Made by a program: the position numbers and the translations under genes | The notes under the pieces: model-generated | Told to the model about the DNA's origin: nothing | Seen by the model: the letters and a program-made list of their open reading frames with translations, nothing else | Database searches by the model: none | In this document: positions 35,575 through 43,566 of the stretch, piece by piece | Numbering within the stretch: position 1 is the first letter of the stretch | How the letters are laid out: each line of letters starts with the position of its first letter | Source: Leptospiraceae bacterium | GTDB lineage: Bacteria > Spirochaetota > Leptospiria > Leptospirales > Leptospiraceae | DNA: 64,000 nt | Reading direction: 5' to 3' | Assembly: GCA_024233865.1 (NCBI GenBank) | Contig: JACKPA010000008.1 | Coordinates: forward strand, 82,501 to 146,500

Positions 35575-36231
35575 CTATTTATCTTCGATTCCTGCTTCTT
35601 CAAAACCCTTCTTTCTTAATAAACAGGAGTCACAGATTCCGCATGGTTTGGAATCAATTGGATCATAACAAGAATGTGTCATCGAAAACGGAACTTTGAG
35701 ATCACTCCCAAGTAAAATAATTTCTTTTTTGGATAGGTGAATGAGAGGTGTTACAATTTGAATTGGTTTGTTTTCTGTACCGGACTTTGTGCCCAACCAA
35801 ATTGCCTTTTGAAATGCTTCTATGAATTCGTGTCTACAATCAGGATATCCGGAATAATCTAAAGCATTGACTCCAATATATATCTTGTCAAAGCCACAAC
35901 CTTCAGCCAAAGAGACAGCGTAAGAGAGAAAAAGGATATTTCTTCCCGGTACATAAGTATTTGGAATGGTTTCTTTGTGAGAAAAGTTTTTAGCAACTTG
36001 CAAATTTGTATCTGTTAAGGAAGAACCTAGAAAAACTCCAGTCTCAATTTTTTGAATAATGTGCCGAACTTTATTCTCTCTCGCAATAAATCTTGCTTTT
36101 TCAATTTCCATTACATGTCGCTGATTATAATCAAACGTTAAGGCAAGAATTTCTTCATTTTCTCTTAAAGCCTTATAAAGGCAAGTTGTGGAATCCAAAC
36201 CACCGGAAAATAAAACAACTGCTTTTGACAA
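35575..36231 (-). CDS. queC: 7-cyano-7-deazaguanine synthase
   Basis: A 218-residue ATP-dependent enzyme that makes preQ0 from carboxydeazaguanine in queuosine synthesis. The PP-loop is AVVLFSGGLDSTTCLYKA and the zinc site near the C-terminus is CYDPIDSKPCGICDSCLLR. It complements queG at 12613-13575. Divergent from the bEBP-like gene, with about 75 bp between starts. Confidence 0.96.
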   Translation of the reverse strand: MSKAVVLFSGGLDSTTCLYKALRENEEILALTFDYNQRHVMEIEKARFIARENKVRHIIQKIETGVFLGSSLTDTNLQVAKNFSHKETIPNTYVPGRNILFLSYAVSLAEGCGFDKIYIGVNALDYSGYPDCRHEFIEAFQKAIWLGTKSGTENKPIQIVTPLIHLSKKEIILLGSDLKVPFSMTHSCYDPIDSKPCGICDSCLLRKKGFEEAGIEDK

Positions 36232-36305
36232 ATTTTTCTCCTATATTTTTAGGATTATTTGTATTTACAAAAAATGCAAGACGTTTTCTTTTTAAAGTAT
36301 CACCT

Positions 36306-37199
36306 ATGAAAAATGAAATTCCTATAATTGTTGGAAATTCCAATCAGATCGTTTCTATCTGTGAAAAAATTCCAAAGTTAGCAAGTATAAACGTGCCTGT
36401 GTTTATCCAAGGCGAACGCGGGACAGGAAAAGACCTAGTTGCAACAAATATATTTTACCACTCTCAAAATGCAGAAAAAGAATTCTATAAAATAGATTGT
36501 AGTATATTAGAAGATGAATTAAACTATATCGCCATTCAACTCCAAAAAGAAACACAGGAAATGTTTATTTATTTTGATGGAATTGAAAAATTAAATGAGT
36601 ACGGGCAATCTTTACTTTATAGAGCCATGGAAAAAAATGAAATCGTAATCCATCGCTCTTCCCTTCTGCTAAAAGCCAGAATCATAGCATCAGCAGATTT
36701 AACCATACCAGTTTTAGTTAAGCAAGGATTATTTAGAGAAGACCTGTTTTTAAAGCTCTCTACCATCAAGATTACTTTACCTTCTTTGAAAGAAAGGAAA
36801 GAAGATATACCACTGCTGGTACACCATTTTATAAAAGTATTAAACACAAAGTACAAAAAATCCATCAATCGAATATCTGAGGATTTAACCAAATTCTTAC
36901 TAACCAATCGTTGGTATGGAAATGTTGGTCAACTAAAGAATTTATTAGAAGGAATGGTTGCTCTAAGCTCCAAGAGAAAACTAAGCCTTGCTAATGTACC
37001 AAAAGAATTTCTTTCAGATATCCCAACTGCCGCAAACAATGATGTTGTTATTACACCCGGAATTTCCTTAGAAGATTATGAAAAACAAATCATCAAAACC
37101 AACTTAGAGTTTATGAACGGGAACCGTTTGCAAACAGCCAAAATACTGGGAATTTCCGAAAGAAATCTATATCGTAAAATCAAACAGTACGATATTTAA
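36306..37199 (+). CDS. bEBP-like AAA+/Fis regulator lacking the GAFTGA loop
   Basis: A 297-residue protein with Walker A VFIQGERGTGKDLVATNIF, the arginine-finger segment LFREDLFLKLSTIKITLP and a Fis-type C-terminal helix-turn-helix (GNRLQTAKILGISERNLYRKI). The order matches sigma-54 activators. However, the stretch between Walker A and B is short and has no GAFTGA motif; Walker B reads MFIYFDGIEKL, with Gly instead of the catalytic Glu; and sensor II reads YGNVGQLKN with Gly for Arg. It probably cannot remodel sigma-54 polymerase and may act as a DNA-binding regulator. The ATG at 36306 is chosen as the start of the AAA+ domain; the upstream in-frame extension lies within queC on the other strand. 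Confidence 0.8.
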   Translation: MKNEIPIIVGNSNQIVSICEKIPKLASINVPVFIQGERGTGKDLVATNIFYHSQNAEKEFYKIDCSILEDELNYIAIQLQKETQEMFIYFDGIEKLNEYGQSLLYRAMEKNEIVIHRSSLLLKARIIASADLTIPVLVKQGLFREDLFLKLSTIKITLPSLKERKEDIPLLVHHFIKVLNTKYKKSINRISEDLTKFLLTNRWYGNVGQLKNLLEGMVALSSKRKLSLANVPKEFLSDIPTAANNDVVITPGISLEDYEKQIIKTNLEFMNGNRLQTAKILGISERNLYRKIKQYDI

Positions 37200-37222
37200 C
37201 CCAAGAAAAAGATCGTAGTTCT

Positions 37223-37579
37223 TTAATCCTCGTTACTACCAAGGTAATTGGCAACTGCCAAGCAAATTCCACCCAAAAAAGCAGAAACAAAGCTTGGAGT
37301 ATTTAAAATATCCGGAAAAAATTTAGCAATACCTATTAATATAACGGCATTCAAAACCAAACCGGCAATTCCCAATGTGATGTAATAAACTACGGCTCCA
37401 ATCCCTAGTGTAAAAATCACAATTAGTTTTCTGGCAATGAAATTGGCTACAATAAAAACCAAAACCAATATTATACTATTCTGAATTTCTCCTTTGACCT
37501 TTAGGCTTGCATCTATCAAAGGGAAAATGAAAATAACTACTAAAACTTGTAAAGCTACTCTAAATATAAGATTTTTCAT
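37223..37579 (-). CDS. Four-helix phage-holin-family-like membrane protein
   Basis: A 118-residue protein with four hydrophobic helices (FRVALQVLVVIFIFPLID, SIILVLVFIVANFIA, LGIGAVVYYITLGIAGLVLN, ALLGG-like end). It resembles the PF04020 family, named after phage holins but widespread in chromosomes without phage. No lysis partner is nearby. Function unknown. Confidence 0.65.
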   Translation of the reverse strand: MKNLIFRVALQVLVVIFIFPLIDASLKVKGEIQNSIILVLVFIVANFIARKLIVIFTLGIGAVVYYITLGIAGLVLNAVILIGIAKFFPDILNTPSFVSAFLGGICLAVANYLGSNED

Positions 37580-37639
37580 AAGTTTTATTTTAAAATATAC
37601 GATGAATTGTCACCCACAAAAAATGCAAACTTTAGAAAT

Positions 37640-37816
37640 TTATATCCGGTTACTGAATTTATTGTGTTTAACTACTTTGGAGTCAATATCTCGGATAACC
37701 CCTCCGATTCTTTCTAATTCTCTTGATTCAAGTTCACGCCGTACCCAGGGTGGAAGTTGTAAAGCGACATTTAAAATCTCCTTTTTAAAGTTTTGGTTTC
37801 TAATTAAGTTGGGTAC
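37640..37816 (-). pseudogene. Coding-looking reading without a start codon
   Basis: A 58-codon open stretch reads VPNLIRNQNFKKEILNVA, then LQLPPWVRRELESRELERIG, and ends HNKFSNRI. It has clear coding composition and an AAAAAGGAG inside, but no ATG, GTG or TTG in frame after the upstream stop. It lies just after the stop of the 37823-38641 gene. It may be a truncated gene or use a rare start such as ATT next to the purine run. No family recognised. Confidence 0.4.
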
Positions 37817-37822
37817 TCAAAC

Positions 37823-38641
37823 TTAATCTTCCGTAGTTGTATCTATTGGGACTGAAAAACCTATTGAGAAACCTACTTCAGCAGAAGTTTTACTATTAAA
37901 CTTCCTTTTTAAAATATAGTTGGCTAAGAGCAGTTCTGTTAAACTTAAGTCTCTCTCGGGATAGATATAGTGGCGTTCGTCGTTGTAAGCGTACACATTT
38001 TTTTTTAACCGGGTTGCTCTTACATACCAATTCATGTCAATGTTGAGTCCAAAAGAGGTAAACAATTGTGAGCCAATACCCCATAAAAACTGATAAGTTG
38101 GTTTTGTATTAATTTCTGTTGTTAAATTGGGAGCTGTACTTATCATACCAGATGCATTCCAAAATTCATCCCCAACAATAGGATATAAAATATGAACTCC
38201 AGAATTCTGCATCTCTCTTACTGTCTGTGTATGACCATATAAATTCCTTTTAACTTTGAAACTAAAGTAAATTGGGCTAAATTCCAAAGGAAATGCTTTC
38301 ATATAAATAGAAGCATTGGTATCTGGCTTAGTTTCAGAGTAAGAAGAATAAGGAAATCGTACAGAGCCATTATGGTAGTAAACATAATCATAAAAGTCTG
38401 GTTTATTTATGCTATCATAATAAACCTTGCTTGGAAAATTTAAACCTTTGGATTGATAGTATTTAAATTTATCTAATTCGACACCAAAAGCCAAATATCT
38501 AAAGTTGTATTGAAGAGAACCACCATAAGATTGATGACCTTTTACTAAAAAACTAAGAAATTGAGCTTCTCGATAATCTCCTTGGTCTCTTCCAATAATA
38601 AAGAGAGAAAGTAAATATGCTAAGGCTAATAATGCTTCCAT
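37823..38641 (-). CDS. Hypothetical exported protein, probable beta-barrel
   Basis: A 272-residue protein starting MEALLALAYLLSLFIIGRDQGD, a possible signal segment. The rest alternates aromatic and polar residues (YGGSLQYNFRYLAFGVEL, MNWYVRATRLKKNVYAY, AEVGFSIGFSVPI), like an outer-membrane beta-barrel. AAGGA precedes the ATG. Third gene of an operon with 38656-39249 and 39263-40144. Family unknown. Confidence 0.65.
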   Translation of the reverse strand: MEALLALAYLLSLFIIGRDQGDYREAQFLSFLVKGHQSYGGSLQYNFRYLAFGVELDKFKYYQSKGLNFPSKVYYDSINKPDFYDYVYYHNGSVRFPYSSYSETKPDTNASIYMKAFPLEFSPIYFSFKVKRNLYGHTQTVREMQNSGVHILYPIVGDEFWNASGMISTAPNLTTEINTKPTYQFLWGIGSQLFTSFGLNIDMNWYVRATRLKKNVYAYNDERHYIYPERDLSLTELLLANYILKRKFNSKTSAEVGFSIGFSVPIDTTTED

Positions 38642-38655
38642 GTAAAAAATCCTTT

Positions 38656-39249
38656 TTATTGTTCTTGATAAGAATACATTGCTGCAGGTGGAATTACTAA
38701 AATTTTTGCAACATCATGAACAGTGTAAATGATTAGAGGTCCTGCAATTTTAAAAATGGCAACAATCGGAAAAGTGAACCAGCATGTAATGGTATAGGCA
38801 ACTTTTTCTTGTAATCCTTTGTCTGATGTCCATAAGCGGTAAGGAATGGCATAATCTATAAGTCCAGCTTCAAAGAACATAAAAAAACCAAACCCCCTTC
38901 CGTCTCCTTCTTCGAGTGTTGCACAACGATATTCTGTCTTACTAAACCTTCTAAAATGGTATTTTCTTTCAGGCATATAAAAACCACCCTGGGGATTTAA
39001 TATTACTTCTGGAAAACGAAGCCATAGATAAAAAGGATGTCTTTCTCCATTGATGCGATTTACCTGACCTATTTTGGCAATTTCGTCCGTATACGAATCT
39101 GCATCTACTGGCTTGCAATCACTATCATCTATAATCAAAATCGTATTTCCAAGTCCTGGCTTTCCAATGAACCATTCTCTAAAACTATCGTGCTCCCTAA
39201 GTTGTCCGAGTGAGCAGCTGCATAAAAATAGTATAATTAAATACCTCAT
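38656..39249 (-). CDS. Hypothetical lipoprotein
   Basis: A 197-residue protein. The start at 39249 follows AAAAGGAAAAAG and gives a lipoprotein-like signal MRYLIILFLCSCSLGQ. The mature part has a Cys pair (DSDCKP, YRCATLEEGD) and a hydrophobic segment near the end (YTITCWFTFPIVAIFKIAGPLII), so it may be bound to a membrane. Second gene of a three-gene envelope operon. No function recognised. Confidence 0.65.
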   Translation of the reverse strand: MRYLIILFLCSCSLGQLREHDSFREWFIGKPGLGNTILIIDDSDCKPVDADSYTDEIAKIGQVNRINGERHPFYLWLRFPEVILNPQGGFYMPERKYHFRRFSKTEYRCATLEEGDGRGFGFFMFFEAGLIDYAIPYRLWTSDKGLQEKVAYTITCWFTFPIVAIFKIAGPLIIYTVHDVAKILVIPPAAMYSYQEQ

Positions 39250-39262
39250 AAACTTTTTCCTT

Positions 39263-40144
39263 TTACAACTGACTTGATATTCCAAATCTACCTCCTGAGT
39301 CCCAAACTCCGACACCAAAAGAACTGTTAAAAAAATAATCTCCATAAACTTCTATCATTAAACAACTACCATCAGGAATACGGTATTTAAACCCCATAGA
39401 AGCACCCGTACTATCTATAATTGCTAATTCACGGGATGTTATTAGACCACTTGTTGAACTTCCCAATAATGCAATAATTGCTCTAATTGTTCCAAAAAGA
39501 CCAAAAGAAAATCTAGTATACATTCCAAAATCATCTGTATTACTTTGGAAATAAACATCCCAGGTTAAACTACCAGCATGAAGGAATTTACTTTTTTCTT
39601 CCATAGCTTTTTTTACAAAGTAATATTGCAAAAGCAAATTATTACCTAAAAAACTATCATACAAACCAGTTGTGTTTGAATTTGGAACAGTGAAAATTGT
39701 ACTATTAGGTGATGTTAAAGTATAATAAAGCAGTCCCATTCTATTAAAGGAAATTGGTTCTACTTTTTTAAAACCTTTTACTTGAACAGCGGTATAATTT
39801 ATTGATAGACCAAAAGTAACAAATTCAGATTTATTTCCACCTTTTAAAGAAATTCTGGTATTGTAAGTTCGTGCTGGATGTGGAGCTTTGTATTGATTTA
39901 AATTATAATATTCTAATGCCTGGATAAGTGGAATTTTAGTGTTTCCAAAGTTTCCTAAACTAATTCCATTAGTCAAAGCATCCTCACTATAAGGGTTATA
40001 AGTTTGCAGGCTTGTTTTTCCCCAACCACTACCCAAGAGAAATTGATATTCTGTTTTGCTTTCCTCATATTCGTCTTCTTCTTGAGCAAGTATGACAAAA
40101 GGTAGAAAGATTAAAAATAATAGGGAAATAACATTTTTACTCAT
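39263..40144 (-). CDS. Hypothetical outer-membrane protein
   Basis: A 293-residue exported protein. The signal MSKNVISLLFLIFLPFVILA is followed by EEDEYEESKTEYQFLLGSGWGK and many beta-strand-like segments, ending GGRFGISSQL. It heads the operon with the two following genes (13 and 14 bp gaps). The three resemble each other in style and may form an envelope complex. Specific role unknown. Confidence 0.7.
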   Translation of the reverse strand: MSKNVISLLFLIFLPFVILAQEEDEYEESKTEYQFLLGSGWGKTSLQTYNPYSEDALTNGISLGNFGNTKIPLIQALEYYNLNQYKAPHPARTYNTRISLKGGNKSEFVTFGLSINYTAVQVKGFKKVEPISFNRMGLLYYTLTSPNSTIFTVPNSNTTGLYDSFLGNNLLLQYYFVKKAMEEKSKFLHAGSLTWDVYFQSNTDDFGMYTRFSFGLFGTIRAIIALLGSSTSGLITSRELAIIDSTGASMGFKYRIPDGSCLMIEVYGDYFFNSSFGVGVWDSGGRFGISSQL

Positions 40145-40220
40145 AAAAAAAATACTCTTTTTAAATATTATATATAATTTCAGACAGAAATCCTACCAAA
40201 AGAATACGAGAAATGCAAAC

Positions 40221-40416
40221 CATAAAAAGAAAATTTTAACTCTTGTAGGTCAATATGAAAAAGATTTACCACTTGTTTCATTTTATAAACTGGATGTTGA
40301 TTTTACCAAAAAAATTTGAGAATCATTTTGAACAAAAACTAAAAGATTATGAGGAGAAGAAAGATATGCCTTATGTAAGTCTTCTTGAAAAGAAATTCAT
40401 GTCTTCTACGGTATAG
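40221..40416 (+). pseudogene. Remnant of an Rpn-type nuclease/transposase-like gene
   Basis: Two overlapping frames give KKKILTLVGQYEKDLPLVSF, then FENHFEQKLKDYEEKKDMP followed by YVSLLEKKF. The join lies in a run of seven A at about 40309-40315; loss of one A would make them continuous. The ending resembles the C-terminus of Rpn/DUF4351-type proteins (YEEEKxMPYVTSIER). The start and most of the nuclease domain are missing. It faces the end of prfC. Confidence 0.45.
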
Positions 40417-40423
40417 CTATAAC

Positions 40424-42028
40424 TTAAGCCGGATGATCTTTTAGCCGTATTTCCGGATTATTTCTTATAAAGTAGTTCATATCCCATTCGGATTCAAAAA
40501 GAACAACCGTTTTGTTTTCCCTATCTTGGATTTGGTTGGCGGATGACGGAAGTTTGGAAGCGTCTTCTTCATGAACCCATCTACACGCTTCATAAGGTAG
40601 CATATTTATGTTTGTGTCCACGTTGTATTCGTCTTTGAGCCTTCTTTGAAAAACATCAAACTGTAATCTACCCGCAGCTCCTATAATAGGGCTTCCTGAT
40701 CCGATGGTTCGAGAACTGTAGAGGTGCAATATACCTTCTTCTGTGAGTTGCTCAATTCCTTTTTTAAAACCTTTCAAAGAAGTTGTGTCCGCAGTAGATA
40801 TGGTGGCGAATAGCTCCGGAGCAAAAACGGGTAAAGGTCGCAAATTTGGTTGTTTTCCCGAATATAAAATATCACCGATTTTATACGTTCCCGGATTGAT
40901 TAGACCAATAATATCACCCGGATAAGCTTCATCAACAGTATTCCTGTCCTGACCAAAAAAGGCAAAAGAAGAGGAAAGTTTGATTTGTTTTCCCAAGCGG
41001 TTGTGGTTTACGTTCAAACCTCTTTCAAACTTACCGGAACACACTCGAACAAAAGCAATTCTATCCCTGTGAACTTTGTTCATATTTGCCTGAACCTTAA
41101 AAACAAAACAACTAAAAGGTGATTCTACCGGATCCATCAAACTTCCATCGGATAAAATGATATGATAGGGAGAAGGAGCAAGGTTCAAAAAACGGTCTAA
41201 AAATAGCTTGATTCCAAAATTATTCAGAGCTGAGCCAAAAAAAACGGGCGTAATCATTCCCTCTAAAAACTCATCTTGGTTAAAAGGATGAATTCCGTCT
41301 TCTACAAGCTCAATTTCTTCTCGAAATTTGTCTAATATGTCTTTATCAATTTTTGAGTCTAAGGCAGAATCATAAACTCCGGAAACTTCAAAAGGTGCGG
41401 GTAAAATCCCACCGGTTGTTTTTTCGAACAAATGGACTTCCGAATTCAGCCTGTCATACACTCCCTTAAAGTCAAAACCTGTTCCAAGGGGCCAAACATA
41501 AGGAACGGCAATAATATTCAAAACTTCTTCGATTTCATCCAGAAGTGCAAACATATCTTTTGTAGGTCGATCCATTTTATTGATAAAGGTTATAATAGGA
41601 ATACCACGTTCTCGACATACTTTAAAAAGTTTTCTTGTTTGTGGTTCAACCCCTTTGGCAGCGTCCAAAACCATCACAGCAGTATCTGCAGCTATCAACG
41701 TTCTGTAGGTATCTTCGGAAAAATCCTCATGCCCTGGTGTATCCAATAAATTTAATACATAGTCGGAATATTGAAACTGCAAAGCAGCGGAAGTAATGGA
41801 AATTCCCCTTTCTTTTTCCATTGCCATCCAATCGGAAGTGGCTGTTTTTCGCTCTTTGCGTGCTTTGACCGCACCCGCGAGCTGAATTGCACCTCCATAA
41901 AGGAGCAACTTTTCTGTTAGAGTTGTTTTTCCCGCATCAGGGTGTGCTATGATAGCAAATGTTCTTCTTTTTGTGACTTCTTCTTGTAGACTTGGCATAG
42001 TTTTTTGTATGGATAGGGTATTTTGCAT
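40424..42028 (-). CDS. prfC: Peptide chain release factor 3
   Basis: A 534-residue translational GTPase that recycles RF1/RF2 after termination. Motifs are AHPDAGKTTLTEKLLLYGGA (G1), DTPGHEDFSEDTYRTL (G3) and TFINKMDR (G4). Domains II and III follow at normal spacing; VDTNINMLPYEACRWV is typical of RF3. The start at 42028 adds about 10 residues relative to the E. coli protein. Monocistronic. Confidence 0.95.
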   Translation of the reverse strand: MQNTLSIQKTMPSLQEEVTKRRTFAIIAHPDAGKTTLTEKLLLYGGAIQLAGAVKARKERKTATSDWMAMEKERGISITSAALQFQYSDYVLNLLDTPGHEDFSEDTYRTLIAADTAVMVLDAAKGVEPQTRKLFKVCRERGIPIITFINKMDRPTKDMFALLDEIEEVLNIIAVPYVWPLGTGFDFKGVYDRLNSEVHLFEKTTGGILPAPFEVSGVYDSALDSKIDKDILDKFREEIELVEDGIHPFNQDEFLEGMITPVFFGSALNNFGIKLFLDRFLNLAPSPYHIILSDGSLMDPVESPFSCFVFKVQANMNKVHRDRIAFVRVCSGKFERGLNVNHNRLGKQIKLSSSFAFFGQDRNTVDEAYPGDIIGLINPGTYKIGDILYSGKQPNLRPLPVFAPELFATISTADTTSLKGFKKGIEQLTEEGILHLYSSRTIGSGSPIIGAAGRLQFDVFQRRLKDEYNVDTNINMLPYEACRWVHEEDASKLPSSANQIQDRENKTVVLFESEWDMNYFIRNNPEIRLKDHPA

Positions 42029-42197
42029 ATTGGAAGGGTCAAATCAAAAATGGACTTTCTTTTGGTAATTTATCAGCATTTGTTTTATTACCCATGGGTG
42101 AAAATAAGAGAAATAATTATTCACTTTTGCAATAGAAGCAATTTGTCCGTCAACAAAAGATTATATGAAAAAATACTAATAGAATTAATGATGCTTT

Positions 42198-42549
42198 GAC
42201 TTTGCCAAAAATCCTCAAAACGTGGAAACCTGCCAGCAGCCATATCCTTACCCATATCTTTTTGTTATTCACCACAGATTTACACAGATGGACACCGATT
42301 TTTTAATTCCTGTTTGATTTTTTTGATTAATAAAAAATTGAATAGTTTATATAGTGAATCTCGCACTTATCCCTTACGGATTTTTATAAAACTATTTTCA
42401 TATAATACGCATTTATTTATAATTATCATAAATATACTTTATAATAACAATATTTCCCCATATCCGTGTTAATCAGTGTGTATCTGTGGTTAAAATCATT
42501 CCATACTTATGGGTAAAGCTATGCCCGCTTACAACTCGCTCAAGGCTTG
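42198..42549 (+). pseudogene. Fragment of a CHAT/TPR gene split by a repeat element
   Basis: GACTTTGCCAAAAATCCTCAAAA (42198-42220) and the bases after it match the start of the gene at 43567, and CCCGCTTACAACTCGCTCAA (from 42524) matches 43700-43722. The 283-bp element at 42241-42523 sits between the two halves. About 75 bp of the gene remain. This shows that the CHAT/TPR gene was duplicated and that this copy is dead. Confidence 0.65.
42241..42523 (-). mobile_element. MITE-like element 2, copy A (inverted relative to copy B)
   Basis: A 283-bp sequence nearly identical to 56342-56624 in opposite orientation. Its ends are an imperfect inverted repeat: CATATCCTTACCCATATC at 42241 against CATAGCTTTACCCATAAG on the other strand at 42523, 14 of 18 matching. 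Inside are the phrases ACCACAGATTTACACAGATG and ACACTGATTAACACGGATAT. No protein is encoded. No target duplication is seen for this copy. Confidence 0.75.
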
Positions 42550-42870
42550 TTATTGTGTTATCTCACATGAAAGATCGATGATATTTAAGAATTCTTTGTA
42601 TCGAGTAAAATCTTCGGTGTTATTAGTGAACAGATATTGAATGATGTTGCTTTTTGTGATAGAAGCTATGTTTGCATCGTGAATTTGCTTTCCTTTTACA
42701 CCAAATTCATCACATAATCGAACCAAATGTTCTATAGAATCGCTAGTTTCAAAAAGAACCTCAAATATACTTTGAAAGTCTTTAATATCTTCCAAGACAT
42801 CTTCAATCGTTTGATTGTCTCTAGTTAGAATACCACAATACTCCCTATTTATTATTTGTTTCTGATAGAT
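42550..42870 (-). pseudogene. Truncated VapC-type PIN-domain toxin
   Basis: The in-frame stretch reads IINREYCGILTRDNQTIEDV, then VKGKQIHDANIASITKS and LFTNNTEDFTRYKEFL, the centre and C-terminus of VapC PIN toxins (usual: REYLAVLTRP, GKQVHDANIVA, LTHNxxDFxRF). The N-terminal 35-40 residues with the first catalytic Asp are missing, and an in-frame TGA lies upstream at 42871-42873. A TTG at 42795 would give an 81-residue stump. It overlaps the broken antitoxin gene that precedes it. Confidence 0.7.
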
Positions 42871-43329
42871 TCATTGGTCTCGATTTTATTTTACCCTTTT
42901 TTTGTGATATATTAATAATGGTAATCAAAATTCTACATTTTCCATAAGGTAAACCTTCCGGTATGTTGACTCAGCAATTATCGGCATTAAATTATTTCTA
43001 CCTATCCCCATCAAGCTGTTCTTTTGCACCAAGCTTGATCTATCCCTTTCCTGACAGGAAAGGGAGCATAATATCCATTTCTTAACAAAAAGGACGGAAT
43101 ATTTAAGAAAATTTTATAGATTTAGGTAAACAAAATAAAACCTACTATAACTTTCGCTCCCTTTCCTGCGGTTTCCCAAGCATGCGAACCAGGAAAGGGA
43201 GAAGGAGGGATAGGTATTTGAATTAAAAAAGCTATATTTTTAGTTAAAAAATTGTTACCGATAATTGCTGATGTTGACTACAAGTTGCCGATTTTTTGGT
43301 ATGTCAACAATTCTCTCTATTGTTTTCAT
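42845..43329 (-). pseudogene. VapB-type antitoxin gene interrupted by a MITE
   Basis: From ATG 43329, preceded by AGGAGA, the reading is MKTIERIVDIPKNRQLVVN and then breaks at the element 42972-43270. Resuming at 42962 it continues IPEGLPYGKCRILITI, exactly as in the antitoxin family (MxTIERxVxIPxxRxLxxxIPExxPxGK). Removing the element and one copy of the 9-bp duplication restores the frame. The interrupted gene would encode only 24 residues. The far end (to the TAG at 42845) runs into the truncated VapC remnant. Confidence 0.8.
42972..43270. mobile_element. MITE-like element 1 with 13-bp inverted ends and 9-bp target duplication
   Basis: A 299-bp element bounded by CAGCAATTATCGG (42972-42984) and its exact reverse complement CCGATAATTGCTG (43258-43270). 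ATGTTGACT flanks it on both sides (42963-42971 and 43271-43279), a clear target-site duplication. Inside are two strong hairpins: CCCTTTCCTG-A-CAGGAAAGGG (43044-43064) and a 12-bp stem CTCCCTTTCCTG...CAGGAAAGGGAG (43157-43201). There is no transposase; movement would need one in trans. Confidence 0.88.
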
Positions 43330-43470
43330 ATTCTATCTCCTATTCATATACCTTGGTTAGTTTGATTTTTGTGATTTTGTTTTTCTTGTCAAATTATTTT
43401 AAAAAAACTTGACTATCTTCCTTGGCTATTTGCAAATTAGAATATCCCCTTATAAGCTATTCGTTTGGTT

Positions 43471-43540
43471 GACATTTCGACTTCGCTCAATGTCCGCAAA
43501 GCGTTCAAACGCTGCTCCCTGAGCGTAGCCGAAGGGAGCA
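43471..43540. repeat. Dispersed palindromic repeat, copy 1 of 2
   Basis: About 70 bp beginning GACATTTCGACTTCGCTCA and ending TGAGCGTAGCCGAAGGGAGC. A near-copy lies at 61352-61418, before pbpC. The outer parts form an inverted repeat. Both copies lie directly upstream of genes whose products start with a signal peptide, so they may act on mRNA. Confidence 0.7.
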
Positions 43541-43566
43541 GATTAGGGGGAAAGAGGCATATTTCC

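Noticed and set aside
36093..36305. 71-residue N-terminal extension of the bEBP-like gene
   Set aside because: It is the antisense of queC and does not resemble a receiver or GAF domain.
37494..37826. 110-codon plus-strand frame
   Set aside because: Composition is poor; the minus strand of the same bases has the coding signal.
43044..43201. Possible CRISPR or terminator from repeated CCTTTCCTG hairpins
   Set aside because: Only two hairpins, different sizes and no spacers; they are internal parts of MITE-like element 1.
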